In this document: one piece after another, positions 51,614-59,664 of the stretch
Position numbering within the stretch: the stretch's first letter is position 1
How the letters are laid out: the number at the start of each line of letters is the position of its first letter
Assembly (NCBI GenBank): GCA_040506275.1
Contig: JBEVXD010000001.1
Span: 434,001 to 498,000, forward strand
Reading direction: 5' to 3'
Source of the DNA: Thiodiazotropha sp040506275
GTDB taxonomy: Bacteria; Pseudomonadota; Gammaproteobacteria; Chromatiales; Chromatiaceae
Length of the DNA: 64,000 bases
The notes under the pieces: model-generated
What the model saw: only the letters and a program-made list of their open reading frames with translations
What the model was told of the DNA's origin: nothing
Databases searched by the model: none
Program-made: the position numbers and the translations under genes

Positions 51614-52137
51614 ATCACGAAACCTTTCAGATGCTTTTCAAATTGGCTGGTAATTGCCAGGGTGGCCGTTGAGATATCAGTGTCGGGGGGGCAGTCGACC
51701 CAGTGCACCAGAAGCACCTGATTCTGTACGTCGACAGTGAGGGTGCCTGGTGTCAATGTAATACTGTTAGCCAGAATCAGACGGCCTAGTGGAGATTTGA
51801 GATTGGTTTCAACCTCGACCACCGCTGGTCGCAGAGGCAGTGAAGGGCTTAGTACACGACGCGCCATGTCAATGTTGGCGCGGATCAATGCTAGAAAAAA
51901 AGTGCCGAGATACTTTATGAAAGGCACGATAGCTGAAGGTGAGATAATCAAACCTGAGAGTATTCTGAGGTGTGGGCGGCTTGCCAAAGTTACAATAAGT
52001 GCGATCATTAATCCTGCAGCCAGTTCTGCTGGATCAAGATTGCCTACCAATAGCAGCCAAAGTCCAAATACAAGCAAGAACAGAAACAAGCCGTGAACAA
52101 ATCGGAGTGGTTGCTGCTCTACGATTTTCGCAGACAT
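51610..52137 (-). CDS. MrpE-like subunit (MbxA-like), first gene of operon
   Basis: 175 residues from ATG 52137, preceded by AAGGTGA; the frame also has a GTG at 52149. Two membrane helices at the N-terminus and the conserved ANSITLTPGTLTVDVQ with VHWVDC are the MrpE signature. It opens a set of 12 nearly contiguous genes that end at the NuoD-like subunit. Confidence 0.92.
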   Translation of the reverse strand: MSAKIVEQQPLRFVHGLFLFLLVFGLWLLLVGNLDPAELAAGLMIALIVTLASRPHLRILSGLIISPSAIVPFIKYLGTFFLALIRANIDMARRVLSPSLPLRPAVVEVETNLKSPLGRLILANSITLTPGTLTVDVQNQVLLVHWVDCPPDTDISTATLAITSQFEKHLKGFVI

Positions 52138-52202
52138 TCTCAAAATCACCTTTGTTGTGGTTGTTGCGTCTATTGTACGCTCTAATTCAATATCAGATCA
52201 TC

Positions 52203-52231
52203 TTTATGTTACAGCTCAATGACGCTGTCAA
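52203..52231 (-). promoter_or_regulatory. Candidate sigma-70 promoter of the Mbx-like operon
   Basis: On the minus strand TTGACA (52231-52226) is followed after 17 bases by CATAAA (52208-52203), four of six matches to the -10 consensus. It would give a leader of about 60 bases before MrpE. A second TTGACA lies further upstream (about 52240). Confidence 0.45.
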
Positions 52232-52247
52232 ATAATCGTTTTGTCAA

Positions 52248-53192
52248 TCAGGCAACATCCATAACCCCAGGAGGGAAATAGGCTTTGGAGATGGCTTCAT
52301 GAAGTTCTCCCAAACTGATCTGTAAATCATCAATGAAATCATGAAGAACGTTATTATCCATCTTTTCTAAAGGCATTTCTAAAAGCGTGTTGTTGATCTG
52401 CTTAAGGATTTTTAACGGCGATCGATTTTTAGGTAAACGTGAGAGGTTAAAGCTGATGTTATCCGTGCAATAGCTAATTGAACGAGGAAATCTGTTGGTT
52501 CTGAACAGAAACTGTAAAACGTCCATTCGACGTATCCGAACCTGCATATGTTGACGATACATCTGATGAGCGCTTAGTGATTTAAGCATGCTCATCCAAA
52601 GTATATCCTCGAACGGGGCAAGTTCAGGCGCATCTTCAGGAATAGGATTCTCAGATCGTACATCGATAATACGTGTTGTCATATCCGCACGTTCAAGTTT
52701 ACGCCCTAAATTGAGAAAGTGGTATGCCGTGTCGTGATTCATACTGCCGGCCAAAAGACCAGTCATTAATTGAGAACCGGCAATGATATGCTGCAGATAA
52801 CTTTGTCTGCCCTGACGAGAAAAACTGTTCTGTTTACTCTCCAAGGCTGTTTGATAGTAACTGTTGATCGTCTCCCAGGCTTCACGGGGTAGTATCTCGC
52901 GAATGGTGCGCGCGTTTTCTCTCAACACCGAAAGTGTACTGATGATAGAACTGGGATTGGATTCATCACTGATCAAAAAGTTAGCGACACGCCGTTCAGT
53001 AAACTCAGGATGACGTTCCAGATAGAATTCATGACAACCCAAAAGATGGATCAACACATCCCATCCGGGGGCAACCCCTGAAGGGAGGTCAAGCATTAGA
53101 TTGGTGTTGACCGTAATCAGACGTGCTATGTTTTCAGCCCGTTCCTGATAACGCCCTATCCAATAAATGGTTTCTGCAACTCGGGAAAGCAT
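52248..53192 (-). CDS. Alpha-E domain protein (DUF403)
   Basis: 314 residues, starting MLSRVAETIYWIGRYQERAENIARL, the hallmark of alpha-E proteins (first 20 residues or so conserved), and almost all alpha-helical with a repeated ExxR/ExxE pattern. The family is linked by gene neighbourhood to circularly permuted ATP-grasp enzymes and transglutaminases, as here, and proposed to act in a peptide-tagging pathway. It follows the ATP-grasp gene by 50 bp. Confidence 0.92.
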   Translation of the reverse strand: MLSRVAETIYWIGRYQERAENIARLITVNTNLMLDLPSGVAPGWDVLIHLLGCHEFYLERHPEFTERRVANFLISDESNPSSIISTLSVLRENARTIREILPREAWETINSYYQTALESKQNSFSRQGRQSYLQHIIAGSQLMTGLLAGSMNHDTAYHFLNLGRKLERADMTTRIIDVRSENPIPEDAPELAPFEDILWMSMLKSLSAHQMYRQHMQVRIRRMDVLQFLFRTNRFPRSISYCTDNISFNLSRLPKNRSPLKILKQINNTLLEMPLEKMDNNVLHDFIDDLQISLGELHEAISKAYFPPGVMDVA

Positions 53193-53242
53193 CGCTTGTT
53201 CCTACCTCAATTATGACCTGTATCAACTGTTTTAAATATCAT

Positions 53243-54688
53243 TCAGCTATCAACAATCCATGTATCTTTACTGCCACCTCCCTGGGATGAGTTCACCACC
53301 AGTGAGCCTTTGTTCAGTGCGACACGTGTCAGACCTCCCGTGGTCACTTCCATGGTTTTACCACTGAGAATGAAGGGACGAAGATCCACATGACGAGGTT
53401 CAAGTGCACCACGCGATATTGTCGGTACAGTGGAGATGCCTAAGGTCGGTTGTGCAATATAGTTTCGCGGATTGGCCTTGATTAGCTTGCGGAAGGTTTC
53501 GCGCTCCTGTCTGGTTGATGCGGGACCTATCAATAGGCCATAGCCACCCGACTCATTAGCAGGTTTCACTACCAACTCCTCGAGATGGTCCAATACATAC
53601 TCGCAGGAGGTTTTGTCCATACAACGCCAAGTGGGGACGTTGGGTACAATGGGTTCCTGGTCAAGATAGTAGCGGATAATTTCAGGTATGAAAGAGTAGA
53701 CAACTTTGTCATCAGCAACACCAGCACCTGGTGCGTTGGCAAGGGCAACATTTCCAGCTTTCCAGGCCCGCATCAGTCCAGGAACACCCAATAATGAATC
53801 TTTATCAAAGACCTCTGGGTCCAGAAACAGATCATCAATACGACGATAGATTACATCAACCCGTGACAGACCCTCAATGTTGCGCATATAGACGCAATCA
53901 TCTTTTTTAACCACCAGATCCTGTCCTTCAACCAGTTCACATCCCATCTGTTGTGCCAGATAGGCGTGTTCAAAGTAGGCTGAGTTGTAGATGCCTGGTG
54001 TGAGTACCACAATTTCCGGATTATCACCGGGGCGAGGGGAGAGTGCCGCCAAGGTATCAAAAAGTTCTGCAGGGTAGTCATCCACTGGCAGAGGACTGTA
54101 GGTTTCAAACAGTTCCGGGAAAACCCTTTTCGTCACCAGGCGGTTTTCCAGCATATATGAGACTCCGGAAGGTACCCTTAAATTATCTTCCAGAACATAC
54201 ACTTTTCCTTTGTCATCCCGTACCAGATCACTGCCGCAAATATGGGCCCAGATACCAAGAGGCGGGTTAATGCCGATGCACTGTTCCCGGAAGTTTTCTG
54301 ACTCTGCCAGTACCTCGGCTGGAAAAACCTTGTCGTTTACGATCTTCTGTTGGTGGTAAAGATCATCAATGAAAAGATTCAAAGCCTCTACCCGCTGTTT
54401 CAGCCCTGCCTCTATGGAGTCCCACTCCTTTTTTGGAATCAGGCGGGGAATGATGTCAAAGGGCCAGACACGGTCGATAGAACCCTCTTCCTGGGTATAT
54501 ACCCGAAAGGTTATTCCCATCTGTTTGATAGCCAGCTCAGCACCTAGTTGGCGGGATTCGAGCTCTCCTTCGTCAAGCTTTCCCAGGTAGCTGATCAGTT
54601 TGCGAGCATAGCCTCTGGCGTTGCCATTCGCTGTAATCAGTTCATCAAAGAAACGATGGTTTTCGAAGGACTCCCGATTAATCGTCAT
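53243..54688 (-). CDS. Circularly permuted type 2 ATP-grasp protein
   Basis: 481 residues with the DUF404/DUF407 layout: RTYTQE-type N-terminal RVYTQEEGSIDRVWPFDIIPR in part, CIGINPPLGIWAHICGSDLVRD, LEDNLRVPSGVSYMLENR and the ATP-binding VVKPANESGGYGLLIG. It should form an amide bond with ATP. Its ATG overlaps the transglutaminase stop (ATGA at 54685-54688). It belongs with the Anbu peptidase cluster. Confidence 0.93.
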   Translation of the reverse strand: MTINRESFENHRFFDELITANGNARGYARKLISYLGKLDEGELESRQLGAELAIKQMGITFRVYTQEEGSIDRVWPFDIIPRLIPKKEWDSIEAGLKQRVEALNLFIDDLYHQQKIVNDKVFPAEVLAESENFREQCIGINPPLGIWAHICGSDLVRDDKGKVYVLEDNLRVPSGVSYMLENRLVTKRVFPELFETYSPLPVDDYPAELFDTLAALSPRPGDNPEIVVLTPGIYNSAYFEHAYLAQQMGCELVEGQDLVVKKDDCVYMRNIEGLSRVDVIYRRIDDLFLDPEVFDKDSLLGVPGLMRAWKAGNVALANAPGAGVADDKVVYSFIPEIIRYYLDQEPIVPNVPTWRCMDKTSCEYVLDHLEELVVKPANESGGYGLLIGPASTRQERETFRKLIKANPRNYIAQPTLGISTVPTISRGALEPRHVDLRPFILSGKTMEVTTGGLTRVALNKGSLVVNSSQGGGSKDTWIVDS

Positions 54689-57600
54689 TTAGCGACTCCT
54701 GGGAGAGTAGTTCTTAAATCCAGGGTATGGGGGAAGTCGGGGTTGACAGGTTCTTCAGTCAGATCAATCGTTCCTCCAGTGTGGCCCTGCTCGATAAAAC
54801 GCGCAAGACGTCGTGCTTCAGCTTCGTTGGCATTGACTGGAAAGGTCTCTTCGCTACGTCCACCAGGATGAGCGACGTGATAGGTACATCCACCCAGGGA
54901 AGAGCGGTTCCAGGTGTCGATTACTTCAAATACCAGTGGTGCATGACTGCCAATGGTGGGGTGTAATCCAGAGGGTGGTTGCCAGGCTTTGAAGCGAACG
55001 CCTGCAACATATTCACCTTGGGTGCCTGTGTTACATAAAGGGAGTTGCCGGCCATTGCAGGTAATTGCATGGCGACCGGGTGTCACACCCTTGATCTTGG
55101 CTTGTAAACGTTCAACTGAGGAGTCTACGTAGCGGGCTGTGCCATGGGCGGTTACCTCTTCACCCAATACGTTCCAAGGTTCGATTGCAAAGCGCAACTC
55201 CATCTCAAGGTCATCGACATTAATGGTGCCGTAACGGGGGAAACGAAACTCAAGGAAAGGGGCGAACCATTCGTCTTCAAAACCGTAACCGGATCTATTC
55301 AGATCTCTGACTACATCAGCGATATCCCGCTCAATATAGTGGGGCAGCATAAAGCGGTCATGCAGTTCTGTGCCCCAGCGAACCGGTGGCAGCTCATATG
55401 GGGTATCCCAGAAACGAGCAATCAGTGAGCGCAACAGCAGCATCTGCAATGCACTCATCTGGGCATGGGGTGGCATTTCGAAACCACGAAACTCCACCAG
55501 CCCAAGCCGCCCGCTCGGGGAATCGGGTGAATAGAGCTTGTCGATGCAAAATTCTGATCGATGGGTATTTCCGGTGAGATCCACCAGCAGATGGCGAAGT
55601 ATGCGATCGACAAGCCATGGCGCTGGTGTTTCACCTGGGGGGATTTCACTGTAGGCGATGCCAAGCTCGTACAATGCATCATCTCTTGCTTCATCCACTC
55701 TGGGGGCCTGAGAGGTTGGACCGATAAAGAGGCCGGAAAAGAGATAGGAGAGTGCAGGATGATGTTGCCAGTAACTCAAAAGACTACGTAGCAGGTGTGG
55801 TCTGCGTAGTATCGGGCTGTCCCCGGGATCGGCAGCCCCGATAGTGATGTGATTGCCACCGCCGGTGCCTGAGTGTCGACCATCAAGCATGAATTTTTCA
55901 GTTCCAAGACGGGATTGTCGCGCTTCGTCATAGAGGGTTTCGGTCATTTTCACCATGTCACGCCAGTTATTACTGGGATGAATATTGACTTCAATGACAC
56001 CTGGGTCTGGTGTGATTAGAAACCGCTCCAGGCGGGGATCCTTAGGCGGTTCGTATCCTTCCATAATCACCGCAACGCCACTCTCCACTGCAGCGGCTTC
56101 AATGGCATTGATCAGGTCAAGATAGTGTTCCAGTTCTGTCAGTGGTGGTAGAAAAATATAGAGATGGCCATCCCTGGGTTCGACACACAATGCAGTTCTG
56201 ATCAGACTCTGATTCTCTCCTTCACCATCGAACAGAGAAGGGTCATCAGCAGCTTTCGGTGTTGGTGGCAGTGGGGTTATCTGGCCACTCTGAACTATAC
56301 GCAATCGGTCTTTTATCTCAGGTTGCAGTTCTCGTTGATCAAAAGGATCGCGGGGATGAACAGCATGACGTTTTTCCTTTTTCTCCCAACGTAGGGAGTC
56401 GAGAGGCAATCGGTAACCCATGGATGAATCACCTGGTATCAGATACATATTGCCACGTCGAAAACGCCACGGATTACTTGCCCAGCTCTGTTGATGATAA
56501 TCCCAGGCGATGGGTAGAGCATAACCGACGACCTTCTGTAATCCTTGCTCGAAGACTTTGCGCAAGCGTTCACGATCGAGAGGATCACTTAACTTATTGT
56601 CCAGTGCATCAACATTGGTCGGTAATGTACCCTCCTTCCAGAGGTAGTAAAGATTGTCTTCCAGTCCGGGAACGATATAGCGATCTTCCAGGTGAAGATG
56701 CTTTTGGATCTGTTGAATCAGAAGCTGGGCATGCTGCAAAGAGTATTCACTCGTAGAGTCGGGCTGATCGAGCAATTCAGGATGCTGCCAGATAGGTTGT
56801 TTGTCCTTGCGCCAGGCACAGGTAAGCGCCCAGCGGGGCAGTTGCTCTCCGGGATACCATTTACCTTGGCCATAGTGGAGCACAGCATCTGTGGAAAAAG
56901 CCTTTTTCAATCGTTGTAGCAATACGCCGGCAAGTTCACGCTTATGACTCCCTAGCGCTGCGGTGTTCCATTGAGGGCTATTCATATCGTCAATGGAAAC
57001 GAAGGTTGGCTCACCCCCCATAGTGAGTCTGACATCGCCTTTGACCAGCTGTCTGTCAACAAAGTCTCCAAGACTCAGAATATCCTGCCATTGTTTGTCA
57101 CTGTATGGTCTGGTTACTCGTGGGTCCTCATGAATACGTTCAATTTTGTTTTCATGGTGAAAGGTGACTTCACACTCATCAATAGCACCCTCTATAGGTG
57201 CAGCACTGACCGGATCAGGTGTACAGGCCAGAGGGATATGCCCCTCACCAGCAAATAGACCTGATGTGGGGTCGAGGCCTACCCAACCAGCTCCAGGTAT
57301 GTAGACTTCAGTCCAGGCATGCAAGTCGGTGAAATCGGCTTCCGGGCCAGAGGGGCCGTCGAGAGACTTCTGGTCAGCGACAAGCTGAACCAGATAGCCG
57401 GATACGAAACGTGCTGCCAAACCTAAGTGACGTAAAACCTGAACCAGTAACCAGGCACTGTCACGACAGGAGCCACTTTTTTTAGTTAAGGTCTCCTCAC
57501 AGCTCTGTACACCAGGCTCCATACGTACGGTGTAGTTGATATCCTGTTGCAGTCGCTGGTTAAGTTCTACCAGATAATGAACAATATGAGGTCCTCTCTT

Positions 57601-58059
57601 TCGATCTTCTGCAGTCGAAGTATCCAGCTTGTAATTAAATCCAACTGGATCTGATTTCAGAGCCTTTAACCAGGCAGACAACTGCGGACCCTTTTCCTTG
57701 ATTTCAAAATAGGGGAACAGCTCTTTTTCCAGCTGCTTTTCGTAGCTGAAGGGATAGTGTTCGCTATCCTCCTCGACAAAGAAATCAAATGGATTGATGG
57801 TAACCAGGTCGGCAACAAGATTGACTTCGATAACCAGACTTTTCGCTTTTTCAGGAAATACACAGCGTGCCACATAGTTACCAAATGGATCCTGCTGCCA
57901 ATTCAGAAACTTTTTTTCTGGCTCAATCTTCAATGAATAGTGGTGCATTGGGGTGCGCGTATGTGGTGCTGGACGCAGGCGAACTACATGGGGGGCGAGA
58001 TCAACCTGACGGTCAAAGTGGTATTCTGTGCGGTGTTGTATGGCGATGCGAACTGACAT
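54685..58059 (-). CDS. Giant transglutaminase-like protein (DUF2126)
   Basis: 1124 residues. The N-terminal third is a bacterial transglutaminase-like protease/ligase: beta domain, KKSGSCRDSAWLLVQVLR with catalytic Cys, LHAWTEVYIPGAGWVGLDPTSG with His and Asp. The rest is DUF2126, with glutamine-synthetase/COOH-NH2-ligase-like motifs (MGGEPTFVSID, LDGRHSGTGGGNHITIG, FRGFEMPPHAQMSALQ). It is first in a three-gene operon with the ATP-grasp and alpha-E genes. I infer synthesis or turnover of a peptide tag or peptide linked to the Anbu peptidase. Confidence 0.93.
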   Translation of the reverse strand: MSVRIAIQHRTEYHFDRQVDLAPHVVRLRPAPHTRTPMHHYSLKIEPEKKFLNWQQDPFGNYVARCVFPEKAKSLVIEVNLVADLVTINPFDFFVEEDSEHYPFSYEKQLEKELFPYFEIKEKGPQLSAWLKALKSDPVGFNYKLDTSTAEDRKRGPHIVHYLVELNQRLQQDINYTVRMEPGVQSCEETLTKKSGSCRDSAWLLVQVLRHLGLAARFVSGYLVQLVADQKSLDGPSGPEADFTDLHAWTEVYIPGAGWVGLDPTSGLFAGEGHIPLACTPDPVSAAPIEGAIDECEVTFHHENKIERIHEDPRVTRPYSDKQWQDILSLGDFVDRQLVKGDVRLTMGGEPTFVSIDDMNSPQWNTAALGSHKRELAGVLLQRLKKAFSTDAVLHYGQGKWYPGEQLPRWALTCAWRKDKQPIWQHPELLDQPDSTSEYSLQHAQLLIQQIQKHLHLEDRYIVPGLEDNLYYLWKEGTLPTNVDALDNKLSDPLDRERLRKVFEQGLQKVVGYALPIAWDYHQQSWASNPWRFRRGNMYLIPGDSSMGYRLPLDSLRWEKKEKRHAVHPRDPFDQRELQPEIKDRLRIVQSGQITPLPPTPKAADDPSLFDGEGENQSLIRTALCVEPRDGHLYIFLPPLTELEHYLDLINAIEAAAVESGVAVIMEGYEPPKDPRLERFLITPDPGVIEVNIHPSNNWRDMVKMTETLYDEARQSRLGTEKFMLDGRHSGTGGGNHITIGAADPGDSPILRRPHLLRSLLSYWQHHPALSYLFSGLFIGPTSQAPRVDEARDDALYELGIAYSEIPPGETPAPWLVDRILRHLLVDLTGNTHRSEFCIDKLYSPDSPSGRLGLVEFRGFEMPPHAQMSALQMLLLRSLIARFWDTPYELPPVRWGTELHDRFMLPHYIERDIADVVRDLNRSGYGFEDEWFAPFLEFRFPRYGTINVDDLEMELRFAIEPWNVLGEEVTAHGTARYVDSSVERLQAKIKGVTPGRHAITCNGRQLPLCNTGTQGEYVAGVRFKAWQPPSGLHPTIGSHAPLVFEVIDTWNRSSLGGCTYHVAHPGGRSEETFPVNANEAEARRLARFIEQGHTGGTIDLTEEPVNPDFPHTLDLRTTLPGVAK

Positions 58060-58281
58060 GGTGCGTCATATGCTCCAGATTGGTGCTGATGCTCTGCACT
58101 GAATACCTATTTCAATGCTTGGAGATAATGGGTGCAGTTTTTATGCCAGTGTTGAGATTCTTTCGAGGGGCAAAAGGTTGAGTAAATGGTATCCAGAGCT
58201 TTCTAGTTTGTATTAAGATGCAAGACCTGAAATCTCACGATTAGACCTAATCCATACCCGTAAATAATATAAGGTTACTTT

Positions 58282-59094
58282 ATGACGTATTGTCTCGGTA
58301 TCTGTGTAAAGGATGGCATGTTGTTCGCTTCCGACTCCCGTACCAATGCCGGTGTAGACTATGTCACTTCCTATTCGAAGATGCATGTCTTCAATCCTGC
58401 ACCTGATCGGTTGTTTGTCATACTCTCTGCAGGAAATCTGGCAACAACCCAGGAGATAGTGAACATAATCCAGCGGGATATTGATTACCCAACAGGGGTC
58501 GATAGTCTGCTGTCAGCAAGATACCTCTTTGAAGCGGCAGACTATGTGGGGCGTGTGAGTCAGCAGGTTCAGCAACAACACAGTACAGTGCTTCAACAAG
58601 CTGGGGTCAGTGGCGAAGTTTCATTGATAATAGGTGGACAGATTCAGGGACAACCTCATGGCTTGATGTTGATCTATCCTCAGGGTAACCATATCGAGGC
58701 TTCGAAAAGTACACCCTATCTGCAGATTGGTGAGACTAAGTATGGAAAACCAGTACTTGATCGGGTATTACGACATGACTTGCCGCTGAATGATAGCGCT
58801 CGCCTGGCATTGGTATCTCTCAGTTCCACCACAATGTCCAATATCACCGTCGGCCCGCCATATGAGCTTTCACTTTATCGCGCAGATGATTTTCAGCTTG
58901 CGAGCAGGTGCAAGTTTGAGGAGCAGGGAGAGTATCTGAATGAACTACAGGCTGCATGGACAAATGGCCTGATCCAGTCCTTTAGTAACCTACCGCGTTT
59001 TGAATGGGAAAGTGCTGAATATCAGTCAAATCTAGAGCTTAATCAAACTCAGGAGCAGACACTGGCACCTGCGCCAGTCAAAAGCTATGATTGA
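58282..59094 (+). CDS. Anbu proteasome-like peptidase
   Basis: 270 residues of the Ntn-hydrolase Anbu family, the proposed ancestor-like bacterial beta subunit. After removal of Met1 the N-terminal nucleophile is Thr2 (MTYCLGICVKDGMLFASD), followed by SRTNAGVDYVTSYSKMHVF, in part diagnostic of Anbu. It probably forms a self-assembling ring in the cytoplasm. It is divergent from the transglutaminase/ATP-grasp/alpha-E operon across 222 bp, the usual association for this family. The C-terminal 25 residues are Gln-rich and not conserved. Confidence 0.92.
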   Translation: MTYCLGICVKDGMLFASDSRTNAGVDYVTSYSKMHVFNPAPDRLFVILSAGNLATTQEIVNIIQRDIDYPTGVDSLLSARYLFEAADYVGRVSQQVQQQHSTVLQQAGVSGEVSLIIGGQIQGQPHGLMLIYPQGNHIEASKSTPYLQIGETKYGKPVLDRVLRHDLPLNDSARLALVSLSSTTMSNITVGPPYELSLYRADDFQLASRCKFEEQGEYLNELQAAWTNGLIQSFSNLPRFEWESAEYQSNLELNQTQEQTLAPAPVKSYD

Positions 59095-59160
59095 AGCTGT
59101 AGAACTGTCTGGTAGGGCTATCTTTTGTTATGGCGTTTTACAATGTCGAGAAGATCTGTA

Positions 59161-59421
59161 CTAATCTGCATATCGGCTATGACGGATCTTGATCTCTGGC
59201 TGGAGTCGGAGGATGCCATCTTCCCCCAGTACACCGACAGTCTTATCGAGGCGGTTTTTCAACAAGGTTAGTGCTTGTCCTGTCTGTGCTCTTCGAATAC
59301 AGATCAACTTCCAGCCGAATTTTTTCAGGATTGACATTCCGTCGACCTGTTTTTCATTGATATACATCTCGGGCGAATTAGGGATCGGCCCCAAGCCTAC
59401 GCGTTTTTCTAATGACATCAC
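59161..59421 (-). CDS. Small conserved-looking protein, unknown
   Basis: 86 residues starting MMSLEKRVGLGPIPN; GGGGAAAGA lies at a good distance upstream of the ATG. The sequence is mixed polar with a central KFGWKLICIRR strand and an LGEDGILRLQPEIKIR end, with no signal peptide or membrane segment. I do not recognise the family. It is convergent with the Anbu gene. Confidence 0.65.
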   Translation of the reverse strand: MMSLEKRVGLGPIPNSPEMYINEKQVDGMSILKKFGWKLICIRRAQTGQALTLLKNRLDKTVGVLGEDGILRLQPEIKIRHSRYAD

Positions 59422-59664
59422 ATCTTTCCCCTAGATATTGAGATTATTCAATCATTTACTGTCATTATTATTAGTTCGAACATATTGGATAATTTTGATG
59501 TCCTTATTGGGATCATAGCGCATAATTATGTAAAAATGTTCAATAAGTGAAATATTTTTTTAAATCAATATGTTATTAAGAAGATGGTGACTCACATGTC
59601 GCCACTTGACGGGGGATTGTGAACGGCTTCGGACGTTCACCAGAATTCAAAGGATGATTCCACT

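Noticed and set aside
42708..52137. Ordinary respiratory complex I or simple Mrp Na+/H+ antiporter
   Set aside because: NuoA, E, F, G, I, J are absent and Mrp-type subunits are present; conversely NuoB, C, D, H do not occur in Mrp antiporters.
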